Source of the DNA: Litoribacillus peritrichatus
Lineage (GTDB): Bacteria > Pseudomonadota > Gammaproteobacteria > Pseudomonadales > Litoribrevibacteraceae
NCBI RefSeq assembly: GCF_039537985.1
Contig: NZ_BAABBN010000004.1
Location: 1,116,001-1,180,000, forward strand
Direction of reading: 5' to 3'
Length of the DNA: 64,000 nucleotides
The notes beneath the pieces were generated by a model that saw nothing but the letters and a program-made list of their open reading frames with translations, had not been told where the DNA came from and searched no databases. Shown piece by piece: positions 35,300 to 44,038 of the stretch (positions within the stretch are counted from its first letter, which is position 1; each line of letters starts with the position of its first letter). Made by a program: the position numbers and the translations under genes.

Positions 35300-35950
35300 T
35301 TGCTGAATCTTAAATTTTCTAAGGGATTAAGAAAATTTCTTTTGATCTTGTGGTTTCCTTTCCCTGTTTTTGCCTATCAAATTCAAGTTGTCGACCAAGA
35401 TGGTAATCCCGTTCAGGATGCAGTGGTTGCGATTCCCGTGGGTGAGGTTGCCGACGTAAGCCCTCAAAATGCGGTGATGGATCAGATAGACCGTATGTTT
35501 GTTCCAAGGGTGCTTGCAGTAGAACAAGGGCGTAAGGTTGTATTTCCGAACAGCGATCATATTCGTCATCATGTTTATTCTTTTTCAGAATCTAAACGTT
35601 TTGAAATTAAGTTGTATAAAGGCGTTCCGACCGCCCCTGTCACGTTCGATAAAGACGGTCTTGTCGTGTTGGGGTGTAATATTCACGACTCAATGATTGG
35701 GTACATCTTTGTGTCTCCGTGGCCAAGCTTCAAAGTGACTGGGCAATCCGGCGCAGTTGAATTTACTTCCGGTCACTCTCAGGTTGCAGTGTGGCATCCG
35801 TGGGTAAAAGACCTGAAGAAGCCACTTATGTTTGACCTTAAAAACGAAGGCAATGACCGCTTTTACCAAATCAGTCTGGAGTTAACTCCTCCGAAGCCTG
35901 TGAAAAATATAAAGAACAAATTCAGAAAGTATTACAATGAAAGGCGTTAG
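35300..35950 (+). CDS. Periplasmic cupredoxin-like protein (methylamine-utilisation type)
   Basis: A 216-residue exported protein starting at TTG with GAGGA upstream. The signal peptide ends near FPVFA. A cupredoxin domain follows, with candidate copper ligands in FPNSDHIRHHVYSFS (His) and VLGCNIHDSMIGYIFV (Cys, His, Met). It probably carries electrons or senses copper in the periplasm. Its last 14 bases overlap the GGDEF/EAL gene, so the two are co-translated. A second homologue occurs at 50273. Confidence 0.82.
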   Translation: MLNLKFSKGLRKFLLILWFPFPVFAYQIQVVDQDGNPVQDAVVAIPVGEVADVSPQNAVMDQIDRMFVPRVLAVEQGRKVVFPNSDHIRHHVYSFSESKRFEIKLYKGVPTAPVTFDKDGLVVLGCNIHDSMIGYIFVSPWPSFKVTGQSGAVEFTSGHSQVAVWHPWVKDLKKPLMFDLKNEGNDRFYQISLELTPPKPVKNIKNKFRKYYNERR

Positions 35951-38288
35951 TTTACGGAATAAAATTTTACTGCTCTTTCTGGGCGTTATTATCATTTCAT
36001 CTGTAACGACCATTACGGCGGTTTTGCTGGCGACGAACGAAAGCGTCGAAGAGCATGCTCACGAACAGCTGAACGTTGGCAGGAAGGTATTCGAGCAATT
36101 GCTGAATATTCGCGGCAGGCAGCTATTTGACTCTGCGGAAGTGTTAACGGCGGATTTCGGCTTTAAAGGGGCCGTATCTGCCGGAGACAGAGAAACCATT
36201 TTGTCGGTACTTGAAAATCATGGCGCCAGAATTGGTGCCGACTTAATGATGCTGAGTTCTCTGGATGGGAGCTTAATTGCAAGCACCGACATAGCTACTC
36301 AACAGAGAAACTTATTCCCTTTTGCTGAACTTTTGCCTCAGGCAGAAGAGGACGGCGGACTGTTAACCGTCGTAATGCTGGATGGCAAAGCCTATCAAAT
36401 GGTGATGCTGCAGGTGAATGCTCCGGTTCCAGTGGCTTGGGCCAGCATAGGGTTTTTACTTGATCAGAACTTGGCCAATCAACTGCAAGACTTGACGCAC
36501 CTTGAAGTCACCTTTCGTGGTGAAGCCAAAGATCAAAAGGGCTTTTCTATCTCGACCATGGAGGACGCCCGAAATGGTGCCGGTCAAAGCACTCTTTTAA
36601 ACGATGAAGAGTGGCAAAGGATGTCGTTAAACGATAACGACTATCTTGCTTTGCTTACGCCACTGGTGAACACGCCCATGTACCAGGTCAGCGCCATTTT
36701 AAGAACCTCATTAAATAAAGCTTACGCGAGTTTTTCGCCACTTAAGATTCAAGTGCTTCTTATTTCATTGGTCGCTTTAATTTTATCCGCTATCAGTGCT
36801 TTTTTTATCGCAAAAAATGTAACCCGGCCAATTCATGCTTTGGTTATGGCTGCCAAACGTATCAGCGGTGGTGACTACAGCGAAGATATTCTTGTAGGGC
36901 GGACATCCAAAGATGAAATAGGTGAGCTCGCAACCTCATTTAACGTGATGCAGCGGGGTATTGCGGATAGGGAAGAGAAGATTCTTTATCAGGTGTACCA
37001 CGACACCTTAACGGGATTACCGAACCGTATTCTTATTCGGGAAGAAATGAATAAACTGCTGCAGGATTATCAGCAGACAGAGCAGTGCTTTTCGGTTATT
37101 TGCATCAATATCAATCGCTTCAAGCAAGTGAATGATACTTTTGGGTACCAGATTGGCGATGAATTATTAAAGGCATTTGTTTCCAGGCTTCAAAGCGTTG
37201 TGAAGCAAGGTGCTACGCCCGGCCGGATCGGTGCTGATGAATTCTTAGTGCTTCATACTGGAACGCCAGAGCCTCAGCTTCCTGATGAAATAAACAGAAT
37301 CCTGAGCGAACTTAATACGAACTATATGGTGGGCGAATTTGATATATCGATCACGACCTGTGCCGGTGTCGCGACCTACCCAAAGCATGGTGACAGAGCT
37401 GATCAGTTATTAAGGCGAGCGGACATTGCACTCAATGAGGCAAAGTTAAAGAAACAGGATGTTGCATACTATGAATTAGGGGCTGATGAAAAGTATCTCA
37501 ATCAAATTCGTCTGATTAATGACTTGAAACAAGCCATTGAGCAGGATCAATTGGTGATGTTCTATCAGCCTAAAGTGGATTTGAAACAACGGAAAGTCAC
37601 CCAGGTAGAGGCGCTGATACGCTGGTTTCATAAAGAACTTGGGTTTATCTCTCCGGAAGAGTTCATTGGGTTAGCGGAACAGTCTGGCCTAATGCCTGCG
37701 TTAACCCGGTGGGTAATAAAAAACGTATTGAATGAAGCAGTCGTTTGGCGTGAACAGAACGTGAATGTGGCCATGGCCGTGAATTTGTCGGCTTATGATT
37801 TGGCGTACGATGATTTGCCAAATTACGTGAGTGATTTATTGGTTCAGTGTCAGCTGTCGACGGAGAGTTTGATTCTTGAAGTGACTGAAAGTGCAGTAAT
37901 GGAAGACCCTGAACAAGCGCTGAACGTGCTTCATCAATTTAAGTCTTCTGGTATCAAGCTTGCGATTGATGATTACGGCACGGGGTATTCATCACTCAGT
38001 CAATTGACCAGTATGCCCGTCGATGAACTCAAAATAGACATGTCGTTTGTGCTTAAACTCGATCAAAGTAAGGACGACCAGGCGATTGTACGGTCCACGA
38101 TTGAAATGGGGCACAACCTTGGTTTGTCCATTGTTGCAGAAGGCGTTGAGAACAGAGATTCCTGGGCGCTTCTAGAGGAGTACGGCTGTGATAAGTTGCA
38201 GGGCTATTATATTTGCAAACCTCAATCTTCATCGGATTTCATTCAATGGTATGCCAATTATGATGTTTTGTCTGAATATCAGGCTTAA
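35937..38288 (+). CDS. Membrane c-di-GMP protein: degenerate GGDEF plus intact EAL
   Basis: A 783-residue inner-membrane protein. Helix about 7-30, periplasmic double-Cache-like sensor, second helix about 277-297, HAMP, GGDEF (about 345-510), EAL (about 525-775). The GGDEF site reads GADEF, and the D-x-D-x-F-K-x-V-N-D loop reads NINRFKQVND, so metal-binding Asp residues are lost and cyclase activity is unlikely. The EAL domain keeps its catalytic set (EALIRW, VNLS, LEVTES, IDDYGTGYSSL, LKIDMSF, AEGVE, LQGYY), so it should hydrolyse c-di-GMP. It is likely the signalling output of this operon. Confidence 0.92.
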   Translation: MKGVSLRNKILLLFLGVIIISSVTTITAVLLATNESVEEHAHEQLNVGRKVFEQLLNIRGRQLFDSAEVLTADFGFKGAVSAGDRETILSVLENHGARIGADLMMLSSLDGSLIASTDIATQQRNLFPFAELLPQAEEDGGLLTVVMLDGKAYQMVMLQVNAPVPVAWASIGFLLDQNLANQLQDLTHLEVTFRGEAKDQKGFSISTMEDARNGAGQSTLLNDEEWQRMSLNDNDYLALLTPLVNTPMYQVSAILRTSLNKAYASFSPLKIQVLLISLVALILSAISAFFIAKNVTRPIHALVMAAKRISGGDYSEDILVGRTSKDEIGELATSFNVMQRGIADREEKILYQVYHDTLTGLPNRILIREEMNKLLQDYQQTEQCFSVICININRFKQVNDTFGYQIGDELLKAFVSRLQSVVKQGATPGRIGADEFLVLHTGTPEPQLPDEINRILSELNTNYMVGEFDISITTCAGVATYPKHGDRADQLLRRADIALNEAKLKKQDVAYYELGADEKYLNQIRLINDLKQAIEQDQLVMFYQPKVDLKQRKVTQVEALIRWFHKELGFISPEEFIGLAEQSGLMPALTRWVIKNVLNEAVVWREQNVNVAMAVNLSAYDLAYDDLPNYVSDLLVQCQLSTESLILEVTESAVMEDPEQALNVLHQFKSSGIKLAIDDYGTGYSSLSQLTSMPVDELKIDMSFVLKLDQSKDDQAIVRSTIEMGHNLGLSIVAEGVENRDSWALLEEYGCDKLQGYYICKPQSSSDFIQWYANYDVLSEYQA

Positions 38289-38340
38289 TTATTTTGGGCT
38301 AAAAATCACGGTTTGATTGATTAAAACGGAGAGCTTCTAA

Positions 38341-39183
38341 GTGTTAACTGCTAAAAGTCTTTTGTCTGGCGTGTTAGCAATATTACTGGGTTTCAGTTCT
38401 TTTGCCGTGTTTGCGGGTGGAAAGTTCATTGGCACTTCGGGGGCCACGGAGGTTGAAGGCAGTGGCGGCGGAGGTATTGTGCCTTGGGCGACTATTACTG
38501 GCTACGGGACCCGGGACGAGCAAAGCAGCACTGCTTTCAGCAGTTATGTAAACTCGGACGATACCACTTTATGGGCTGCTGGCGTAGCTCATGGCTACAA
38601 AGACCGGGTTGAAGTTTCTTTCGCCCGTCAAACGTTTGAAGTAAAAGATGCTGATACCAAGCTTTCACAGAATGTATTTGGGGTAAAGGTACGGCTGTTT
38701 GGCGATTTGGTGTTCACTCCATGGCCTCAGGTCGCTGTTGGTATCCAGCATAAACGTAATCTGAATGCTAAAGATATAGAGCCTTTGGGTGTAGAAGACA
38801 CCGGAACAGATGTGTATTTGGCCGCGACTAAAGCATGGCTGGATGGCCCGTTTCACCGTAATTTTGTTATCAACACCACATTAAGGTACAGCAAAGCGAA
38901 TCAAATGGGTTTGCTGGGTTTTGGTGGTGATCGATCTGGTTATGATGTGTTGTTCGAATCCTCTGTGGGCTTGTATTTAAACCGCAACTGGATTGTTGGG
39001 TTTGAGTATCGCCAGAAGCCGGATAACTTAAAGTCGGTAGAAGAGGATGATTGGCGTAACGCTTTTATCGCATTTTTCCCGTCGAAACATCTCACACTGG
39101 TTGCTGCCTTCATGGATTTAGGTGAAGTCGGAGGTCTGGACAGCCAAAGTGGCGGCTATTTTTCAATACAGGGCACTTTTTAG
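38341..39183 (+). CDS. DUF3034 family outer-membrane protein
   Basis: A 280-residue exported protein with GTG start and GGAGAG upstream. After the signal peptide (FAVFA) it has GGKFIGTSGATEVEG and GGGGIVPWATITGYGTRDE, the DUF3034 opening, followed by alternating amphipathic strands and a terminal SIQGTF. This fits a small outer-membrane barrel. DUF3034 proteins are often found near cupredoxin-like and signalling genes, as here; function is unknown. Confidence 0.75.
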   Translation: MLTAKSLLSGVLAILLGFSSFAVFAGGKFIGTSGATEVEGSGGGGIVPWATITGYGTRDEQSSTAFSSYVNSDDTTLWAAGVAHGYKDRVEVSFARQTFEVKDADTKLSQNVFGVKVRLFGDLVFTPWPQVAVGIQHKRNLNAKDIEPLGVEDTGTDVYLAATKAWLDGPFHRNFVINTTLRYSKANQMGLLGFGGDRSGYDVLFESSVGLYLNRNWIVGFEYRQKPDNLKSVEEDDWRNAFIAFFPSKHLTLVAAFMDLGEVGGLDSQSGGYFSIQGTF

Positions 39184-39251
39184 CCCGTCGCTTCTTGTGG
39201 TTATTAAGCCGAGCTGAATGTTTAAAGAATATGTTTAATCTGGCGATATAA

Positions 39252-39725
39252 ATGAATAATTCGAGAAAAAGTATGTCTTCAATGCTTGAAAAGTTACGGC
39301 TTCATTCGGTTTTGCTGGCCCTGTTAATGATGGCTTTGTTTGGCTGCCAAAGCATCAGCTCGCCCAAAGAGGACGCGCTTTATCATGAATTGGGAGGGAC
39401 AAAAGGCATCGAACAAATCGTAGATATATTTATTTATGAAATCGGTGAGAATGAAGTGGTGGTTCATCATTTTGAAGACACGGACATTGACCGTTTCAGA
39501 GAAAAGCAGATTGAACACTTATGTGTATTGTCTGGTGGCCCTTGTGAATACACGGGTGATGACATGATAGAGTCTCATCTTGGTATGAATATTACTGAAA
39601 CCGAGTTTAACTCAATGACCAACTCACTTATCACCGCGCTTGATAAAGCCGGTGTCTCTCTTGGTGCTAGAAACAGGTTGTTGTCGATACTGGCGGCGAT
39701 GCGTGGCGAAATCATTTACCGATAA
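39252..39725 (+). CDS. Lipoprotein group 1 truncated haemoglobin
   Basis: A 157-residue globin with a lipobox (LFGC, Cys32), so it would be anchored on the periplasmic face. Globin marks: LYHELGGTKGIEQIV, the B10 Tyr in FIYEIG, the E7 Gln in FREKQIEHL, and the proximal His in SHLGMNITETEF. It would bind haem and a gas such as O2 or NO outside the cytoplasm. Lipoprotein truncated globins are not common; the context suggests gas or redox sensing. Confidence 0.8.
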   Translation: MNNSRKSMSSMLEKLRLHSVLLALLMMALFGCQSISSPKEDALYHELGGTKGIEQIVDIFIYEIGENEVVVHHFEDTDIDRFREKQIEHLCVLSGGPCEYTGDDMIESHLGMNITETEFNSMTNSLITALDKAGVSLGARNRLLSILAAMRGEIIYR

Positions 39726-39758
39726 GGTGATCGGCTTTTATTTTAACAGGGGCGTTAT

Positions 39759-41381
39759 ATGTCTTTAGCAAACATGAAAATTGGAACGCGCTTGGGGTTG
39801 TCTTTCTCAGTGATATTGGCGTTGATGTTGGTCATTGCGGTACTTGCCTTATCTCGTTTGAATGCCATGTCTGACTCCGCTCAGAAATTTGTTAATGAGG
39901 ATGTTGCGAGAGTTCTTGACGCCTCTGATATCAATATTCAGGCACAGGCAGCGGCATTGAGCCTGCTCCAGATTTTAGCAACCGAAGACAGAGAGCAACG
40001 GTTTAAGCTCTATGCCCAAATGGATGAGCACAACAAAAAACTGGACACCATGATCGCTGACCTTAAGGAAGCCATTGACGAGGGCTCTTTGGTTAAGCTG
40101 AATGAGATCACGGCATTAAGAGAAAAATACAAGAAAGCGTTTTCAGATACGGTGGACTTGGTCGAGCTGGACAGAAGCGGCGCTACCAGCCAGTTTAATT
40201 CAGAAACCTTCCCGGCATTGAAAAACCTGTTGCTGAGCATTGACGGTTTTCTAATGGGGCAACAAAAAATGATGAAAAAGGATACGGAAGAGTCTGAGGC
40301 AGTGAGTACCCAAGCCATTACCATCATGTTTTCTTTATCCGTTGTTGCATTGGTGATGGGCGCATTATTGGCTTGGTTGGTAAGCCGAAGCATCGTCAAG
40401 CCGGTAAAAGAGGCTGTACAGGTTGCTCATAAAATCAGTGATGGTGACTTACGAACCGTAAAGTCTGACTACACCAAAGATGAAATTGGCGAGTTGATGT
40501 GCGCTTTTCAGCAAATGAGCCAAGGCTTGAGCGGGCTTGTTTCTTCATTCAGAGATTCAGCCCAGGGCATGAATCAATCGTCTCAGAATTTAATTACACC
40601 GGTCGATCAGGTGAATCACAGCTCAAGTCAGCAAATTGATGCTTTGACGCGCATTGGGGATTCGATTGCCAGTTTTTCAAGAGACAGCCATCAGGTTGCG
40701 GTGACGGCAGAAGAAGCCAAAGTTCAAGCGGAAACAGCCAAAGACTTAGCGTCTGAAGGTCAAAAACTGATCAATCAGGCCACTTCTGAATTTGAGAAAA
40801 TTTCTACCACCATCAGTGGCTGTGCTGAAGCCGTTGAAACCTTGCGGGAGCGCTCGGTTTCTGTTCGAGAATTGGTGACAACCGTAAGAGAAATTGCAGA
40901 ACAGACCAACCTTCTGGCACTGAATGCGGCTATTGAAGCGGCGAGGGCAGGTGAGAGTGGTCGTGGTTTTTCAGTGGTTGCGGACGAAGTAAGAAACCTT
41001 GCTCAGAGAACTGGTCAGGCAACAGAAGAAATTAATGAAGTGATAGATGGTATTGAACGTGAAACTCAAACATCAGTAGCAAGAATCACCGATGGCAGAA
41101 ATGAGCTGGAAGAAGGTGTGGTGATGATTCGTCAGATGGTTAAGCCGCTGAGTGACCTCAATGCAGGCTCCATTGCTTCACTTGAGCATCTGAATGAACT
41201 GGAAACAGCGGTGGCTTCGCAAGCGAAAGAAAGCCAGGAAATAGAAACTAATGTATTGAAGATAGATGCCATGACCCGCGAGAACCAATCTGCGGTTAAA
41301 CAAGTTACCGAAACGACCAAACACTTATCGAAGCTGTCGGCGCACCTTGAAACCTCGGTACAGAAATTCACGCTGGACTAG
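39759..41381 (+). CDS. Methyl-accepting chemotaxis protein
   Basis: A 540-residue transducer. Helix about 11-30, a four-helix-bundle ligand domain (about 31-185), second helix about 187-210, HAMP (about 211-263), then the signalling domain with the conserved hairpin EQTNLLALNAAIEAARAGE and GRGFSVVADEVRNLAQR. It ends without a pentapeptide tether. It follows the globin after 33 bases and may read out the same periplasmic signal (inference). Confidence 0.93.
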   Translation: MSLANMKIGTRLGLSFSVILALMLVIAVLALSRLNAMSDSAQKFVNEDVARVLDASDINIQAQAAALSLLQILATEDREQRFKLYAQMDEHNKKLDTMIADLKEAIDEGSLVKLNEITALREKYKKAFSDTVDLVELDRSGATSQFNSETFPALKNLLLSIDGFLMGQQKMMKKDTEESEAVSTQAITIMFSLSVVALVMGALLAWLVSRSIVKPVKEAVQVAHKISDGDLRTVKSDYTKDEIGELMCAFQQMSQGLSGLVSSFRDSAQGMNQSSQNLITPVDQVNHSSSQQIDALTRIGDSIASFSRDSHQVAVTAEEAKVQAETAKDLASEGQKLINQATSEFEKISTTISGCAEAVETLRERSVSVRELVTTVREIAEQTNLLALNAAIEAARAGESGRGFSVVADEVRNLAQRTGQATEEINEVIDGIERETQTSVARITDGRNELEEGVVMIRQMVKPLSDLNAGSIASLEHLNELETAVASQAKESQEIETNVLKIDAMTRENQSAVKQVTETTKHLSKLSAHLETSVQKFTLD

Positions 41382-41396
41382 CAGGCTGTTGGGTAT

Positions 41397-42296
41397 TTAA
41401 CCTTTTCGAATGACGCCAGGCGTGATACCCAATACTTTCTTAAACGCTTTCGAAAAAGACGCTTCAGATTGGTAACCTAATGACATGGCTACACCTAAAA
41501 CGGATTCGCCGGATTTAAGCAAATCTCTGGCAATGGCCATTCGCCAGTTTGTTAAGTAAACCATCGGTGGTTGGCCGACTTTATCGTGGAACTCTTGCGC
41601 AAAAATGGTTCTGCTCATGCCGGACTCTTTGGCGAGCGATGCCACTGTCCAGCTCATTCCGGGTTCGCCGTGAATAGCGTAAATAGCTTTGGATATTCGC
41701 TCGTCACACAGTGCAGAGAATAGCCCGGACTCTTCTGAGTGTTGTTCCAGCCACAGTCGAAAAATCTCAATTAACACCACTTCTGTTAATCTGTCGACTA
41801 ATGCCTCTCTGCCTGGCCCCGGGTTTCTGGACTTGATACTGAGAGAGTGAACCGAAGAAAGTAACCAGCCGCTGTCATTCAAGTCGTCGGTCGATAAATA
41901 AACCAAAGGAGGGAGGCTGTTTAACAAAGGGTGGGGTGTTCGGTCGTCGTATTCGAAGTAGCCACAAAGTAAAGTTGCCCCTGGCACATCGCCTTCAAAA
42001 GGGGATTGGCCGCTTTGTATCGCGGTCACAACTTCAATTGCCGGGTGTTTAGCGCTCTTGGGTGAACTGGCCAGCCAATGGGCATCCCCATGAGGGAGCA
42101 CAACGATGTCGCCTTCTTTTAATAAAACTTCCGGTTCGTCATTGACACTCAGCCAAGCATCACCGCGAATAACAATATGAAACTGGCCCCGTTCCGAGGC
42201 GGGTTCGTCGATGCCCCAGCTGTCATGAAAATCAGAACAAAAATATGAACTTCCTCGAAGTTGTAATCTTCTTAAAACATCACTGAATACATCCAT
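41397..42296 (-). CDS. AraC-family regulator with cupin sensor domain
   Basis: A 299-residue activator. N-terminal cupin domain of the AraC_binding_2/cupin_6 type (FHIVIRGDAWLSVN, EGDIVVLPHGDAHWLA). C-terminal double helix-turn-helix with WTVASLAKESGMSRTIFAQE and GVAMSLGYQSEASFSKAFKK. Convergent with the chemotaxis gene. The target is not certain; the P460 gene upstream on the same strand is a candidate. Confidence 0.9.
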   Translation of the reverse strand: MDVFSDVLRRLQLRGSSYFCSDFHDSWGIDEPASERGQFHIVIRGDAWLSVNDEPEVLLKEGDIVVLPHGDAHWLASSPKSAKHPAIEVVTAIQSGQSPFEGDVPGATLLCGYFEYDDRTPHPLLNSLPPLVYLSTDDLNDSGWLLSSVHSLSIKSRNPGPGREALVDRLTEVVLIEIFRLWLEQHSEESGLFSALCDERISKAIYAIHGEPGMSWTVASLAKESGMSRTIFAQEFHDKVGQPPMVYLTNWRMAIARDLLKSGESVLGVAMSLGYQSEASFSKAFKKVLGITPGVIRKG

Positions 42297-42340
42297 GCTT
42301 GGGGCTGTCTTTCTCTGATTAATGATTTAAAGGGTCGATA

Positions 42341-42373
42341 TTGGAAGAACGTCTCAGTGGAAGGCTCTTCCAA
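42341..42373 (-). terminator. Hairpin between P460 and araC-like genes
   Basis: TTGGAAGA (42341-42348) pairs with TCTTCCAA (42366-42373). It lies after the P460 stop on the minus strand and before the regulator start. The loop is 17 bases and no T-run follows, so it may be a weak terminator or operator. Confidence 0.4.
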
Positions 42374-42386
42374 TTAGAACTAGCAA

Positions 42387-42941
42387 TTACTTTAGCGTTG
42401 GATAACCTTCGGTATATACCCAGTCTTTATCTTTGACTGGCGTGTGGCATCCTAAACAATCGGCTTTGTAATCGGTACTCACATTTACAGTTGGATCGTC
42501 CGTCTTGAATAATGCCCAACCCCAGCCATTACCCCAGTTCGGGTTGTTCGAATACCGGCCTTGGGCGTCTTTAACCATCACGAACCACTGCTTAATGTTA
42601 CTGTTTGCGTAGTGTACGCCAGCACCGGTTGTATAGTCACCAGAGGTGTTAGACCTTAGCTCTTTAATGATGATGGTGCCATCTGCAAACTTGTGGTTCT
42701 TTCTATAGGATTGAACGCCTGCTTTATTTGCATACACATCATGAAAACCGCTGGCTCCGCCTTCAGGCACAAACCAAGAACCCAGGTGAGACATTTCAGC
42801 CCTGAAATCCTCTGGCAATGAAATATTCCCCTGAGAATCTACGTAAGGCGAAAATTGCGTTTTTTCCGCATAGACAGCTGTGCTGGCTGCTGACAAGGAT
42901 AATGATAATAAAACGGCAGGAATAGCTTTTATCGGGTTCAT
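42387..42941 (-). CDS. Cytochrome P460-family protein
   Basis: A 184-residue exported protein. The start at 42941 (MNPIKAIPAV) is preferred over 43004 because GGAG sits six bases upstream and the signal peptide then begins at once. The signal peptide ends near TAVYA. It has a single haem-binding CLGCH near the C-terminus, and the P460-type beta fold (LPEDFRAEMSHLGSWFVPEG, DGTIIIKELRS, WGWALFK). P460 proteins oxidise hydroxylamine or NO-related compounds, or act as cytochrome c'-beta gas binders; which applies here is not clear. Confidence 0.85.
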   Translation of the reverse strand: MNPIKAIPAVLLSLSLSAASTAVYAEKTQFSPYVDSQGNISLPEDFRAEMSHLGSWFVPEGGASGFHDVYANKAGVQSYRKNHKFADGTIIIKELRSNTSGDYTTGAGVHYANSNIKQWFVMVKDAQGRYSNNPNWGNGWGWALFKTDDPTVNVSTDYKADCLGCHTPVKDKDWVYTEGYPTLK

Positions 42942-43257
42942 GAAGTGCTCCATTGGGTAAACAAGAACGTGTTTATATTTGAACCTGATCATAACGATGA
43001 GCATTCATTCTCTATATGCGTAAGCGTTCATGAATTATGTTCTTTCGTCCTTTAGTTTTTTGGTGAGGAGTTGATTTTTGAATATTAGAGCGGTTTCTCT
43101 GGTTCTGTTGGTGTTATTTGCCTGCAGTATCTAACCCAACAAAAAGTATGTTATTGTTTTTTGTGGTGCTGATTTCCATATATTTGTATTCAAAAAAATT
43201 ATGACTTTGGCTTGATTGCCCTCGAATTGGAGATCTGTATCCTTACGTGAGGGCATT

Positions 43258-43530
43258 ATGTCTAGATATGTGAAGGAGAGGGTGTTGGAAGATAGAGCTG
43301 AAGATAAAGTAGTATCCGAAGAGTTAGAGTCTTTCCATGATAGAGTGCTAACTAAGACGGCAATAAAAAGTATTTTGTGGTTGTTGATGGCTTACGGAAT
43401 CACATATTTTTTCCCAGAACAAACCTGGGTTTGGTATATCGTGGCTATATTTATAGGCATTGCAGTAAGTTTCGCGCTTTTCATAAAGTATGCGGCCTAT
43501 AAAGCAGCTGAAAATGAAAGCAACACGTAG
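43258..43530 (+). CDS. Small two-helix membrane protein
   Basis: A 90-residue protein starting at 43258 after GAGGG. Charged N-terminus (KERVLEDRAEDKVVSEELES), then two membrane helices (about 35-50 and 57-75) separated by FFPEQTWVW, and a short polar tail. Unknown function. Confidence 0.6.
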   Translation: MSRYVKERVLEDRAEDKVVSEELESFHDRVLTKTAIKSILWLLMAYGITYFFPEQTWVWYIVAIFIGIAVSFALFIKYAAYKAAENESNT

Positions 43531-44038
43531 CGTGCTACACAATATATACAGATAGGCTGCACAGTCACAATCCACACCGATTGTTGTATGACCTGGCAGC
43601 CTATTAAAGTAATTATCGATTTGAGATTTTCTTGATTCAGGCTTTCGTGCAGAAGGTCATCTTTTAGTCTATATTTTGGCCTGAACCTTACTGCTTTGGC
43701 CTGCTTTCAGAGAGCGAATGGGTCGTATTCACGTCTGAAAACTCTTGTGTTATTTTTCTGCGATTTACTGATAAATATATCGTTTTGGTTGAGATAACTT
43801 GTGCTATCTTTCACAGGTTACAGATCCCCATTTGTAGCTGCTTGGCTGACCTTTTCTGCCCAAAATCGAGACGTCTGTGGATTGAATATTTATAACATCC
43901 CTTGTGTGAAATTTTGAATGAAAAGAGTCTTCAGTCGTGTATACGTTGAACTTGAGAAATAAACGTTTTTTGTATTCACAATTTACCAGATTACTTTGAG
44001 TTTTTGAGTGATTTGATAGCGCACACAAAGAGAAATAT
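43531..44038. other. Non-coding stretch with a nested hairpin
   Basis: About 500 bases without a convincing gene. At 43552-43604 there is a nested hairpin: outer stem ATAGGCTGC (43552-43560) with GCAGCCTAT (43596-43604), inner stem ACAATC (43567-43572) with GATTGT (43579-43584). It may end transcription of the gene before it or be a small structured RNA. The rest is AT-rich and probably holds the promoter for the gene at 44039. Confidence 0.5.

Noticed and set aside
41383..41400. CAGGCTGTTG at the end of the chemotaxis gene, similar to the MITE end
   Set aside because: Only ten bases match and there is no second end nearby; likely chance.
43804..44028. Reading frame on the minus strand upstream of the GNAT-nitrilase gene
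   Set aside because: No ribosome site, no domain, and it covers the likely promoter of the next gene.
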